NCBI GenBank assembly: GCA_018820205.1
Contig: JAHJOK010000036.1
Coordinates: 55,634-119,633, forward strand
Direction of reading: 5' to 3'
From: Alphaproteobacteria bacterium
Lineage (GTDB): Bacteria > Pseudomonadota > Alphaproteobacteria > Caulobacterales > Caulobacteraceae
Length of the DNA stretch: 64,000 bases
Part shown: piece by piece, positions 46,028 through 58,309 of the stretch
Numbering within the stretch: the stretch's first letter is position 1
Layout: each line of letters begins with the position of its first letter
The notes under the pieces: generated by a model
Told to the model about the DNA's origin: nothing
Seen by the model: the letters and a program-made list of their open reading frames with translations, nothing else
Database searches by the model: none
Made by a program: the position numbers and the translations under genes

Positions 46028-46710
46028 AGCGCGAATTTTCGGCCTTATCCACCGGCATCCGGCCGTGGCGCGACGCCATGACAGAACAGTGACGGCGGCA
46101 ATATCCGTGCGTCATGGAACTGTTATCCACAGCTGACGGCCATATTCACCCCCGGTTCGATCCCCACTTACCCGCATCGACCCTCTTGCTGGATCCGGGA
46201 TTTGGAGCGAGCTTGATCAGGCCGAGGGACACGGCGGCGCGGAAATCCGGTGAGAGCCGGGGCTTCAAGCGGGTCGGTCCGGCTCTATGACCAAGGGTTC
46301 CAAGCCACTTTGGTGGACGCGGAAAGCCCGGGCAGGGTCCAGGCTCCCGATCCTTTAGCGCCTCGGTGCGGGGATCACGGAGAACCAGACCGGGATCGAT
46401 GAACGGCGGCGGGGCGCAATCCCCGACGAACCGGCATCGGACAGGAGTCGCCAGGAACAGCGGACCATCTCCGGGGCTTGCCTCGCAGGTGCTGAAGCCA
46501 AGGCCCTGAACCTCAATGGCCAAGTCCCAACCCGGACTTGGTGGGGGGACGTGAATACCGGCTCGACCGGGTTCACGTCCCCTCGCTCAATTCTGGACGG
46601 CGCTACCGCTTGCCGCGCGGCGGCCTGCGGCTTGAGCCCGGTCGGGTTCCCCGGCGCCGTGCGGCCAAGCTCCGCTTCCCTTGCATCCCCGACAGCCCTA
46701 GTTTGCCGCG
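46028..46710. other. 683-base region without a supported gene
   Basis: Between the ABC-F gene and the NMT1-type gene. It holds an exact DnaA-box match TTATCCACA (46123-46131) and a near match TTATCCACC (46045-46053), then about 400 bases of GC-rich, Pro/Arg-coding-looking sequence with no good start or motif on either strand, then a very strong hairpin at 46545-46582. The region may hold a degraded gene or an untranslated RNA; I cannot decide. No TPP riboswitch core was seen upstream of the NMT1-type gene. Confidence 0.5.
46545..46582. promoter_or_regulatory. Strong 38-base hairpin
   Basis: A perfect 10-base stem GGGGACGTGA (46545-46554) / TCACGTCCCC (46573-46582) is extended inside by an A-T pair, a wobble and a four-base CCGG/CCGG stem closing a CTCGA loop. 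No U-tract follows on the plus strand. It lies about 130 bases before the NMT1-type gene. It could be an RNA structure in that gene's leader, a protein-binding palindrome or a terminator of an unseen transcript. Confidence 0.6.
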
Positions 46711-47745
46711 ATGCACGCCCGCGCGACTCAGCCCGTCGTCAGCCGCCGCCTTCTGCTTGCGGGCGGCGTCGCCGTCACCGCCATGGGACTGGTCTCGTGC
46801 AGCGACTCGGAAGCCCCCGTAGACGATCAGGGACGCGTCCGCGTCCGCTTCGCCACCGACTGGCGCGCCCAGGCCGAACATGGCGGATTCTATCAGGCGC
46901 TCGCTTCCGGCGCCTACGAACGGCGGGGGCTGAACGTCCAGATCATCCAGGGCCGGCCCGACGTGGACGTGCCCCAGTTGCTGGCCTCCGGCGCCGTCGA
47001 ACTGGGCATGGGCTCCAACAGCTTCATCCCGCTGAACCTGGTCGCCGAGGGCGCGCCGGTGAAGGCCGTCGCCGCCTTCTTCCAGAAGGACCCCCAGGTC
47101 CTGATCGCGCACCCGGACCCGGCGCTTGAGTCGATCGCCGACCTGGCGGGCCGGCCGATCCTGCTGGCCGACGCCTCGGTCACCGGCTTCTGGGTCTGGT
47201 TGAAGGCCAGATACGGCTTCACCGACGACCAGGTCAGGACATACAGCTCCAGCCCCGCCGCCTTCCTGGAGGACCCGCAGGCGGTCCAGCAGGGCTATCT
47301 GACATCCGACCCCTATGTGATCCAGCAGGCCGCCGGCTTCGTTCCGCGCGTCTTCCTGCTGGCGGACGAGGGATACCCTTCCTATGCGGCGATGGTCCTG
47401 TCGCCGGACGGGTTCGCCCGTGACAATCCGGAGGCTCTGCGCTCGTTCATCGCCGCCTCGGCCGAGGGCTGGCGGGATTATATTCGAGGCGACCCGGCGC
47501 CCGCCGACGCCCTGATCAAGCGGGCCAATCCGGACATGACCCAGGACGTCCTGGACCAGGCCCGCGCCGCGTTGAGCGAGAACGATGTCGTCGATTCCGG
47601 CGACGCCGCCCTCTACGGCCTCGGGGCCATGACAATCGAACGGTGGCGGGCCTTCCACGAGGTCACAAGCCAGGCCGGGGTCTATCAGACCGACCTGCGC
47701 TGGCGCGACGCCTTCACCGACGCCTTCCTGCCCGGCCGCGGCTGA
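46711..47745 (+). CDS. Orphan NMT1/THI5-type substrate-binding lipoprotein
   Basis: A 344-residue periplasmic binding protein. The N terminus SRRLLLAGGVAVTAMGLVSC has a twin-Arg-like motif and a lipobox Cys (about residue 30). The body is the NMT1/SsuA fold: VRVRFATDWRAQAEHGGFYQALASGAYERRGLNVQIIQG, LLASGAVELGMGSNSFIPL, VKAVAAFFQKDPQVLIAHPD and LADASVTGFWVWLKARYGF. Relatives deliver thiamine precursors, taurine/sulfonates or nitrate to ABC importers. No permease or ATPase gene is adjacent, so its transporter must be elsewhere; ligand not assigned. Confidence 0.85.
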   Translation: MHARATQPVVSRRLLLAGGVAVTAMGLVSCSDSEAPVDDQGRVRVRFATDWRAQAEHGGFYQALASGAYERRGLNVQIIQGRPDVDVPQLLASGAVELGMGSNSFIPLNLVAEGAPVKAVAAFFQKDPQVLIAHPDPALESIADLAGRPILLADASVTGFWVWLKARYGFTDDQVRTYSSSPAAFLEDPQAVQQGYLTSDPYVIQQAAGFVPRVFLLADEGYPSYAAMVLSPDGFARDNPEALRSFIAASAEGWRDYIRGDPAPADALIKRANPDMTQDVLDQARAALSENDVVDSGDAALYGLGAMTIERWRAFHEVTSQAGVYQTDLRWRDAFTDAFLPGRG

Positions 47746-47838
47746 CGCGAGCCCTGATCCCTTAACCGGCGTTAGTCCCGGGTTAAGCCGGCTGCGGCTA
47801 GGTTTTCCGGAACGTTCCCATCCGGATCGGAGCCTCCC

Positions 47839-48627
47839 TTGCCAGACAGACTTCCTCGCCCCGTGACGCTGATCCTGGCGACGGCGGCGGGCTGTCTTCT
47901 TCTGGCCGGAGCAGCCCACGCACAGGTCGCCTCCGGCGACGGCGCCCGGTACCTGTCATGGGCCAATCGCGCGACCGGAACGACGCCGGCCGATGTGTCC
48001 GCCGCCAGGACGACCGCTCTGACACCGACTTCCAACGGCATGATCCCCCGCCGGGTCGCCCCGTCCCAGGCCGTCAGCCGTCCGATGATGCAACCGGCGG
48101 CCCAGCCCCTGCCGGTCTCGCGCGGCCTGACCCCCGCCAGCGCCTGGATCGGCCCGCGCACCGTGCCGGCCTACGCCTCCGGCTCGCCCGATCCGATCGG
48201 CTACGCCATGGCCGAAACGCCAGCGGCGCCGCGTGCGTTCGCCCCGCCCCCTGCGCCCGTCCATGCCCCGGAACCGCCCGTCGCCCAGCCCGCGCCTGCG
48301 GCCGATGCGACGCCGGTCGACGACCCGATGGCCCCGCGACGGGATGCGCCCATCTTCCGCCTGCAGCGTCCGGGAGCGCCCACCTCGCAAAGCGCGTCAA
48401 CGACCGCGGCGACGCCGACCTCGGCCCAGCCCGGCCAGTTGGGCGCCCGCTACTATTCGGTCCATCGGGACGCCGGCCGCCAGCCGGACCCGACGCCGAT
48501 TCCCGAGCCGGTCTATTTCGACAGCGTGTCGGTGGACCTCGCCGAACCTCCGGCGACGGAGTCGGTGGGGCGGGACAGTCTCGGACGTCGCCGACCCGTC
48601 GCCAACGAAGATCCGAGCCTTCCATGA
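47839..48627 (+). CDS. Proline-rich secreted protein
   Basis: A 262-residue protein with a signal peptide (LILATAAGCLLLAGAAHAQ) and a long Ala/Pro-rich mature chain with no fold recognised, ending in GARYYSVHRDAGRQPDPTPIPEPVYFDSVSVDL. The start is TTG at 47839 after GGAG. Its TGA overlaps the ATG of the DUF2336 gene (ATGA), so the two are coupled. Upstream, two TTAA blocks (47762-47765 and 47783-47786) 17 bases apart could be part of a CtrA-type site. Role unknown. Confidence 0.65.
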   Translation: MPDRLPRPVTLILATAAGCLLLAGAAHAQVASGDGARYLSWANRATGTTPADVSAARTTALTPTSNGMIPRRVAPSQAVSRPMMQPAAQPLPVSRGLTPASAWIGPRTVPAYASGSPDPIGYAMAETPAAPRAFAPPPAPVHAPEPPVAQPAPAADATPVDDPMAPRRDAPIFRLQRPGAPTSQSASTTAATPTSAQPGQLGARYYSVHRDAGRQPDPTPIPEPVYFDSVSVDLAEPPATESVGRDSLGRRRPVANEDPSLP

Positions 48628-49733
48628 CCGACGACGTCGCCCCGCCGATCGACACCGGCTCGCGTCTTCCCGATCTGATCGTCCTGGCGCAGGAGCCGTC
48701 CAGCGAAAAGCGTCGCGCCCTGCTGCGCGAACTGACCGAGCATTTCTTCGGCGCCGCCCAGCGCTCGCCTGCCGAGGACGCCCTTTATGACGCCGTCCTG
48801 ACCGACCTTACCGCCGAGATGGAGACGGCCGTCCGCGCCGAACTGTCGGCGCGCTTCGCCGTCTCGCCCGAGGCGCCGCGCGGCCTGATCCGGCGGTTGG
48901 CCAATGACGAGGTCGCCGTGGCCGACGCGGTGCTGCGCGCCTCCACGGTCCTGACCGACGAGGACCTGCTGGGCGTCGTCCGTTCGCGCGGCCAGGCCCA
49001 TCTGCGCGCGGTGTCGGAGCGGTCCACCGTGTCCGAGGCGGTGTCCGACGTCATCGTGGAACGCGGCGACGACGACACCCTGGGCGTCCTGCTGCGCAAC
49101 GACGGGGCCCGTCTGTCGCGCGCGGCGTCCGAGACGGCCGTCGAACGCGCCAAGATCAATCCGGCCCTGCACCAGGCCGCGGTCGAGCGGGCCGATCTGC
49201 CCGCCGACCTGCTGAACGACATGTATTTCGTCGTCGAGGCCCGACTGCGCCAGCGCATCCTTGAGCAGAACGCCGCGATGGACCCGGTCCTGCTGGAAAG
49301 CGCCCTCGCCGCAGGTCGCACCCGGGTGGCCACAGACGACGGCGCCCTGCCGCCGGACTACAGCGAGTGCCTGGCCTATGTGGAGGAACTGCATGCCGCC
49401 CAGCAGCTGACGCCCACCATGCTGGCGCGGTTCCTGCGTTCAGGCAGCCGCACTTCGTTCCTGATCGCCTTGGCCAAGCTGGCCGACGTGGACTTCCACA
49501 CCGCCAGCCAGATCGTCGAAAAGCGCGAGCTGGACGCCCTGGCGGTGATCTGCAAGGCGGCGGGCCTGGACCGCGCCCTGTTCCTGACCTTCGCCGTGGT
49601 CATCCTGGGCAGCGAGGACAACGCGATGGGCAAGGCCCACGGCTATGCCATGCTGTATGCCGAGCTTCAGCGCGACGCGGCCATGCGGACCTTGCGCTTC
49701 TGGCGCATGCGGCGGGGCACGGCGGCGGCCTGA
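48624..49733 (+). CDS. DUF2336 protein (first copy)
   Basis: A 369-residue, all-helical cytoplasmic protein. The pattern RLPDLIVLAQEPSSEKRRALLRELTEHFF, ANDEVAVADAVLRAST, LTDEDLLGVVRSRGQAHLRAVSER, and VSEAVSDVIVERGDDDTLGVLLRNDGARLS is the HEAT-like DUF2336 repeat region; the C terminus has DFHTASQIVEKRELDALAVICKAAGLDRALFL. DUF2336 proteins are common in stalked alphaproteobacteria and their function is not known. A second DUF2336 gene lies just beyond mucR. ATG at 48624 overlaps the upstream gene. Confidence 0.88.
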   Translation: MTDDVAPPIDTGSRLPDLIVLAQEPSSEKRRALLRELTEHFFGAAQRSPAEDALYDAVLTDLTAEMETAVRAELSARFAVSPEAPRGLIRRLANDEVAVADAVLRASTVLTDEDLLGVVRSRGQAHLRAVSERSTVSEAVSDVIVERGDDDTLGVLLRNDGARLSRAASETAVERAKINPALHQAAVERADLPADLLNDMYFVVEARLRQRILEQNAAMDPVLLESALAAGRTRVATDDGALPPDYSECLAYVEELHAAQQLTPTMLARFLRSGSRTSFLIALAKLADVDFHTASQIVEKRELDALAVICKAAGLDRALFLTFAVVILGSEDNAMGKAHGYAMLYAELQRDAAMRTLRFWRMRRGTAAA

Positions 49734-49739
49734 AACGGC

Positions 49740-49769
49740 GACGCCCGCCTCCTTGCGGAGACGGGCGTC
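49740..49769. terminator. Bidirectional terminator between DUF2336 and mucR
   Basis: GACGCCCG (49740-49747) pairs with CGGGCGTC (49762-49769), with an inner CTCC/GGAG stem and a TTGC loop. A second small hairpin CTTCGA/TCGAAG lies about 5 bases further, followed by TATTTCTTGG. The position between two convergent stops fits a shared terminator. Confidence 0.7.
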
Positions 49770-49790
49770 CGGTCTTCGAAAGATCGAAGC

Positions 49791-50237
49791 CTATTTCTTG
49801 GCGGCGCGCGGGGTGCGGGCGGGTTTGCGACCGCCTTGGCCCAGGCCCATCTGCTTGGCCAGTTCCGAACGGGCCTTGGCGTAGTTGGGGGCGACCATCG
49901 GGTAGTCTTTCGCCAGACCCCATTTGGCGCGGTAGTCTTCGGGGCTCATGTCGTATTTGGTGCGCAGGTGACGCTTCAGCGACTTGAACTTGCGACCGTC
50001 TTCCAGGCAGATCAGGAAATCGGGGCTGATCGACTTGCGGATCGGCACCGCCGGTTCCTTGGGCTCAGGCTCGGCCTCGACGACACCGGTCGAAACCTGG
50101 GACAGGGCGGCGTGGATATTCGAGATCAGCGACGGCAGGTCGTTGGCGGCCACGCTGTTGTTGCCGACATAGGCCGAAACGATGTCCGCGGTCATTTCCA
50201 GCAGTTCGGATCGGTCGTCCAGTCTTGTCGAGTCCAC
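49791..50237 (-). CDS. mucR: MucR/Ros family transcriptional regulator
   Basis: A 148-residue zinc-finger DNA-binding protein. N-terminal dimerisation part (LLEMTADIVSAYVGNNSVAANDLPSLISNIHAALSQ) followed by the Ros/MucR finger: KSISPDFLICLEDGRKFKSLKRHLRTKYDMSPEDYRAKWGLAKDYPMVAPNYAKARSELAK, where Cys, Asp and two His bind zinc. In Caulobacter, MucR proteins repress G1-phase genes and act within the CtrA/SciP circuit. The GTG at 50237 has AAGGA 8 bases upstream. Flanked by two DUF2336 genes. Confidence 0.93.
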   Translation of the reverse strand: MDSTRLDDRSELLEMTADIVSAYVGNNSVAANDLPSLISNIHAALSQVSTGVVEAEPEPKEPAVPIRKSISPDFLICLEDGRKFKSLKRHLRTKYDMSPEDYRAKWGLAKDYPMVAPNYAKARSELAKQMGLGQGGRKPARTPRAAKK

Positions 50238-50381
50238 GTGTGTGTCCTTGTCTAATCTTGTCGCACTTTGGCGATTGAGGAACAGCCACATAAGGATGTT
50301 CGCTTACGAAAGCAATGCGGACGAACACGGGCCGCTGATCGGCAGGTCCGAGAGTCTCCGCAACTATAGATGGGCGATCGC

Positions 50382-51620
50382 CTAGCGACCGAAGTTGTCG
50401 GCCAACGCCATCATCGCGGCACGCTCAGGCGTCGAATATTCGTCCAGCGCGTCGTCGTCGCCTTCGCGGATCGCCTTGAGCAAGGCCGGCGAAAGCGCCG
50501 AAGACAGGGACCAGTTCCAGTATCGCAGCACAGTCTGGGCGCGATCGACCGCCAGCATCTCATAGGTGACCTGAACCCGGTCCCAGTCGGGATGCACCCG
50601 ACCGTCCTGGGTCGTCTCGGGCCTGCGGATCGAGCGCCACAGGTTCTGCAGGTCGACGCGCGACATGCCGGTCGCCTTGCACAGTATGGCCAGGGGTTCG
50701 CCGCCGACGTCGCCCATGATCTTGGCGCCGGTCAGGGGCTTGATCCCGGCCAGATAGGCGATCTCGGCCGCCACCTGGGGATTCAGGCCATCGGCCGCCG
50801 CCACGCTGACGGCGTGCTCCAGGCTGTCGTAGGGGCTCTTCTCGATGGCTCCGCGGTTCCTCTGGCGGCGCTCGATGAACTGCAACGCCTTGCGCGACAC
50901 CGGGTCCTGCCAGCCCTCTTCCGCCGCCATGGCGAAGACGTCCTCGACCACCTCCTGCATGACCTCGCGGCTGACGGCGAAGCGTTGCAGGATGGTCTTT
51001 CTGTCTTCGGCGCCGGACCACCAGAACATGACGTAGGCGCCCGAGGGCCGCAGTTCGGGGCGGCGCAACAGGTGGCTGCACAGGTCGGGCGACTGGCGGC
51101 TGAGGCTGACGATGGCCTCGATGCCGCTCTGCGACAGGCGGGCGGTGGTGTTGCGCAGCAGGCATTCGATAACCTGGGGCTCGCCGAACGCGATCAGGGT
51201 CTCGGTGACCACCTCGGTCAGACCGCGCCGGCCGGCCATCAGAAAGCGGTGCTCGGTCCCGGTGTCGCGGGCGCAGGCGGCCAGGTCGGCGTCGCTGAGC
51301 GAGGCGCACTGTTCGATCAGCAGGCCCGCGATCGGCGGCTCGTCGCGCAGCAGCATCCGCGCCAGGCTGTTGGGCAGTTCGGCCAGGGGCGCCAGACGGG
51401 CGGCGACGCGATAGCGTTCCCTGGGGGCCGCCAGGCGCAGCATCTCTACCAGCAAGTCGCCCGTGACCGAGCGCTCGAACGCATTGACCCGGCTGGCCGG
51501 CAGGGAGACGACATCGGCCAGTCGTTTCAGCAGCGCATGGCGCGCCCGGAATGCGGGCGCGGCGGCCTCGGACGGAGGCTGGGGGTTCAGGGCGGGAACC
51601 GGATCGGACATGTCCCGCAT
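50382..51620 (-). CDS. DUF2336 protein (second copy)
   Basis: A 412-residue helical protein of the same family as the one at 48624-49733: RHALLKRLADVVSLPASRVNAFERSVTGDLLVEMLRLAAPRERYRVAARLAPLAELPNSLARMLLRDEPPIAGLLIEQCASLSDADL, then IECLLRNTTARLSQSGIEAIVSLSRQSPDL and C-terminal IKPLTGAKIMGDVGGEPLAILCKATGMSRVDLQNLWRS. The C-terminal part matches that of the first copy in layout but not closely in sequence. A later ATG at 51611 is possible. TTAACC lies about 16 bases upstream of the ATG. Confidence 0.85.
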   Translation of the reverse strand: MRDMSDPVPALNPQPPSEAAAPAFRARHALLKRLADVVSLPASRVNAFERSVTGDLLVEMLRLAAPRERYRVAARLAPLAELPNSLARMLLRDEPPIAGLLIEQCASLSDADLAACARDTGTEHRFLMAGRRGLTEVVTETLIAFGEPQVIECLLRNTTARLSQSGIEAIVSLSRQSPDLCSHLLRRPELRPSGAYVMFWWSGAEDRKTILQRFAVSREVMQEVVEDVFAMAAEEGWQDPVSRKALQFIERRQRNRGAIEKSPYDSLEHAVSVAAADGLNPQVAAEIAYLAGIKPLTGAKIMGDVGGEPLAILCKATGMSRVDLQNLWRSIRRPETTQDGRVHPDWDRVQVTYEMLAVDRAQTVLRYWNWSLSSALSPALLKAIREGDDDALDEYSTPERAAMMALADNFGR

Positions 51621-51654
51621 ACCCTAGATCGGTCCGGTTAACCGGCGGTGACGC

Positions 51655-52167
51655 TCAGGCGAAGGCGGGACCGACCTGGACGGCGGCGGTTGCCGGCCGG
51701 AAACGCTTCCAGGCCAGGACGCCGGCGATGACGAACAGCGTCAGGGTCGCGGCCTGGGCGATCAGAAACGCGGGCTCGGTCCCGGTGGGCGCCAGGGCCT
51801 TGACCGCCGGGACCTTCAGGAACAGCTGGGCCACCAGGACGAAGACGTTCAGGTAGAGCGAGATCACGGCGGTCACGACATAGATCCCGCGCCAGCGCCC
51901 TTGCATCCTCGCCCCGTAGCGGGCCCAGAAAGCGGGGACCAGCACCACGAGCGCGACGATTCCCGTGCCCACGGCGGGCGTGAACCCCTTGATCGGCAAG
52001 AGAAAACCACTGAGACTGGTAACCAGCGTGGTGACCAGGAAGACCCCGGTCGCGGTATTCATCCGACGCGAGGCGAACAGGCCGCCCAGCACCCACAACC
52101 CGGCCGCGATGGCCACAAGGCTGATCAGCACGTGAATCGTCTGAAGCGCGGAAACCCCGAAGAACAT
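51655..52167 (-). CDS. Small integral membrane protein
   Basis: A 170-residue protein with five hydrophobic segments (IHVLISLVAIAAGLWVLGGLFA, VFLVTTLVTSLSGFLL, AVGTGIVALVVLVPAFWARYG, YVVTAVISLYLNVFVLVAQLFL, FLIAQAATLTLFVIAGVLAW). The ATG at 52167 with GGAG 8 bases upstream is chosen over a TTG at 52188. No catalytic motif; similar small proteins are annotated only as hypothetical membrane proteins. It is 53 bases after cysK on the same strand. Confidence 0.72.
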   Translation of the reverse strand: MFFGVSALQTIHVLISLVAIAAGLWVLGGLFASRRMNTATGVFLVTTLVTSLSGFLLPIKGFTPAVGTGIVALVVLVPAFWARYGARMQGRWRGIYVVTAVISLYLNVFVLVAQLFLKVPAVKALAPTGTEPAFLIAQAATLTLFVIAGVLAWKRFRPATAAVQVGPAFA

Positions 52168-52220
52168 CGCCGTCACTCCCAAGGCCAAGCCTGACAGATA
52201 ACACCGATTGGCGGATCGCC

Positions 52221-53201
<981 letters not shown>

Positions 53202-53353
53202 GGGAGGCTCCGGCCGGTCGCGGGGAAAACAGGGTCTGGATAGTCTGGATCGTCTGGAATCCGACCGGCCTTCTGTGACCGGACGACTGACGTTAGAAGG
53301 ACATAGGGCCGGACCGGCCCGGCACAAGCGATCACCATGAACCCTTTGAAGCT

Positions 53354-56404
<3,051 letters not shown>

Positions 56405-56411
56405 GCGGAGC

Positions 56412-56466
56412 GCGGACCTGGAGGTCCGCCCTTCAGCGTCGAAAGAAGGCGGACCTGGAGGTCCGC
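56412..56466. terminator. Tandem palindromes between convergent kinase and MCP genes
   Basis: The 18-base near-palindrome GCGGACCTGGAGGTCCGC occurs twice, at 56412-56429 and 56449-56466, separated by 19 bases. Each can form an 8-base stem with a two-base loop. The first lies 8 bases after the kinase stop and the second 6 bases before the MCP stop on the other strand, so they may act as a bidirectional terminator. Confidence 0.55.
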
Positions 56467-56471
56467 GTTCC

Positions 56472-57977
56472 CTAGAACTCCTCCCAGCCGTCTTCGGCGA
56501 CCGCTGCGGAGGCGCCGCCGGCGAAGACGCGCAGCCGGGCGCGCTCGCGGGCCAGGGGTCGCTCCTGGGCCGGAGAGCTGGACGGGCGGGCAGGCCTGCG
56601 GACCGGAGTGGGAGCGGCCGCGCCTGTGTTGAACCGGCCGACCAGTTCGGCGAGCTGTTCGGCTTCCATCTTCAGGCTGGCGGCCGCCGCCGTCGATTGC
56701 TCGACCATGGCGGCGTTCTGCTGGGTCACCTGGTCCATCTGATTGACGGCGGTGTTGACCTGCTGGAGGCCGGTGGCCTGTTCCTGGGCCGAGGCGGCGA
56801 TCTCGGACACCAGGCCGTCGATCTCGGCGACGCGGTCGACGATCGAGGACAGGGCCGTGCCCGTTTCGTCCACCAGCTTGACCCCGACGTCGACCTGGGC
56901 GGTCGAGGCCGAGATCAGGGTCTTGATCTCCTTGGCCGCCTCGGCCGAGCGCTGGGCCAGGGCCCGGACCTCGGAGGCGACGACGGCGAAACCGCGTCCG
57001 GAATCGCCGGCCCGGGCCGCCTCGACCCCGGCGTTCAGGGCCAGCAGATTGGTCTGGAAGGCGATCTCGTCGATCACGCCGATGATGTCGCCGATCAGGG
57101 CCGCGCTTTTCTGGATGTCGCCCATGGCGGCGACGGCGTTGCGGACGACCTCGCCCGAATGCTGCGCCTGGGAGCGGGCGCCGGCGGCGGCCTCGGACGC
57201 CTGGCGGGCGCCGTCGGCGCTGCGGCGGACGGTGGCGGTGATCTGGTCGAGGGCGGCGGCGGTCTGTTCCAGACTGGCCGCCTGCTGTTCGGTGCGTCGA
57301 GACAGATCGTCCGAGGCGCCGGAGATTTCGTCCGAGCCGGTGCGCAGACCCGAGACGGCGGCCAGCACCTGTTCCAGGGTGGCGCGCAGGCTTTCGACGG
57401 CGCTGTTGTAGTCCGTCTTGATCGCCCGGTTGGCGTCGTCGGCATCCACGCGCACGACAGTCGTAAGGTCGCCCTGGGACAGGTTGGTCAGGCTGGCCGC
57501 CAGAGCATCGACCAGGGCGGTCTGGACCTGTTCGGCGCCGACGCGTTCGGCCTCGCTTCGGGCGGCCGCATGCTCCTGCGCGGTGATGTCGACCGCCAGC
57601 TTGATGACCCGGACGGTCCGGCCATCGACGACGATCGGGTTGTAGGAGGCCTGAAGCCAGATCTCGCGTCCCCCCTTGGCCAGGCGCCGGAACTTGCCGG
57701 CGGCGAACTGCCCCCGGTTCAGATCGGCCCAGAACTGCGCATAGGCAGGCAAAGCGGCCTCGGCCGGGTCCATGAAATTGCGGTGATGCGTGCCGCGGAT
57801 CTCGTCCATCCGGTAGCCCATCGCCTGAAGGAAATTGTCGTTGGCGTCCAGGATCGTGCCGTCGAGATCGAACTCGATCACCGCCTGGGATCGGCCGATC
57901 GCGGCCATCTTGCCCTCGAGCTCCCGAAGCGTTTCGTCCTGCGTCTGGCGCTGCGCCCTGCCATGCCGTCCGAACAT
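56472..57977 (-). CDS. Soluble PAS-containing methyl-accepting chemotaxis protein
   Basis: A 501-residue chemoreceptor with no membrane segment. A PAS domain (about 25-140: [63 protein letters not shown]), a HAMP-like linker ([24 protein letters not shown]) and the signalling domain with [51 protein letters not shown]. The C terminus ends DGWEEF, matching the x-W-x-x-F tether that recruits CheR/CheB in high-abundance receptors. It probably senses a cytoplasmic cue (redox or small molecule) through PAS. Confidence 0.93.
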   Translation of the reverse strand: MFGRHGRAQRQTQDETLRELEGKMAAIGRSQAVIEFDLDGTILDANDNFLQAMGYRMDEIRGTHHRNFMDPAEAALPAYAQFWADLNRGQFAAGKFRRLAKGGREIWLQASYNPIVVDGRTVRVIKLAVDITAQEHAAARSEAERVGAEQVQTALVDALAASLTNLSQGDLTTVVRVDADDANRAIKTDYNSAVESLRATLEQVLAAVSGLRTGSDEISGASDDLSRRTEQQAASLEQTAAALDQITATVRRSADGARQASEAAAGARSQAQHSGEVVRNAVAAMGDIQKSAALIGDIIGVIDEIAFQTNLLALNAGVEAARAGDSGRGFAVVASEVRALAQRSAEAAKEIKTLISASTAQVDVGVKLVDETGTALSSIVDRVAEIDGLVSEIAASAQEQATGLQQVNTAVNQMDQVTQQNAAMVEQSTAAAASLKMEAEQLAELVGRFNTGAAAPTPVRRPARPSSSPAQERPLARERARLRVFAGGASAAVAEDGWEEF

Positions 57978-58309
57978 GTCCTGCCCTCCCCTGAGGCCGC
58001 CAGGCGACCACTTCCGGTTGCTGAGTTAACCGTGAAGACATTACTCGAGCATGGGATTCCGAATACGTATAATTGCTTAGGGCGGCTGATGTACGGTTCT
58101 GGATATCTGAAACTCAGCTGGTGGCGATTGCGGCTGGAGGTTGCATTTCGGAACGCGGGCGTGACTCAGCCCTGAGACCGTGAGGCGCGAGACCATCGGT
58201 CATAGCGTCGCAGCCGCCCCGACGCCGTGTCCCGTCCCGGCCTTCATCTCGCATTAACCACGTCGGGCCAAAGGTTAACGCTCCCGTATCCGTTCCTGAG
58301 GCCGCCGCC
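57978..58309. other. Divergent intergenic region between the MCP and fliI
   Basis: 332 bases with no supported gene. It contains TTAACC at 58026-58031 near the MCP start side and two CtrA-like half sites, TTAACCA (58254-58260) and TTAAC (58275-58279), shortly before fliI. The AT-rich stretch GGGATTCCGAATACGTATAATTGC (58051-58074) contains TATAAT and may be a promoter core. Confidence 0.55.
58254..58279 (+). promoter_or_regulatory. CtrA-like half sites upstream of fliI
   Basis: TTAACCA (58254-58260) and GTTAAC (58274-58279) lie 31-56 bases before the fliI start. CtrA binds TTAA-N7-TTAA and half sites such as TTAACCAT; in Caulobacter, early flagellar (class II) operons including fliIJ are CtrA-controlled. 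Spacing here (14 bases between TTAACCA and TTAAC) is not the full consensus, so these are half-site candidates only. Confidence 0.4.

Noticed and set aside
46045..46131. Replication origin suggested by DnaA-box matches
   Set aside because: Only one exact and one near box, no AT-rich unwinding region and none of the usual origin-flanking genes.
46145..46170. GGTTCGATCCCC sequence resembling a tRNA T-arm
   Set aside because: Only two of five T-stem pairs form and no acceptor or anticodon arm is found nearby.
46146..46523. 125-codon minus-strand open frame in the long intergenic region
   Set aside because: Pro/Arg-rich, no Shine-Dalgarno site, no motif or recognisable fold; not enough to call a gene.
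46545..46582. Hairpin as terminator of the ABC-F gene
   Set aside because: It lies more than 500 bases after the stop codon and has no U-tract.
46560..46710. TPP riboswitch upstream of the NMT1/THI5-type gene
   Set aside because: The conserved CUGAGA and ACCUGAUCUGG core elements are absent.
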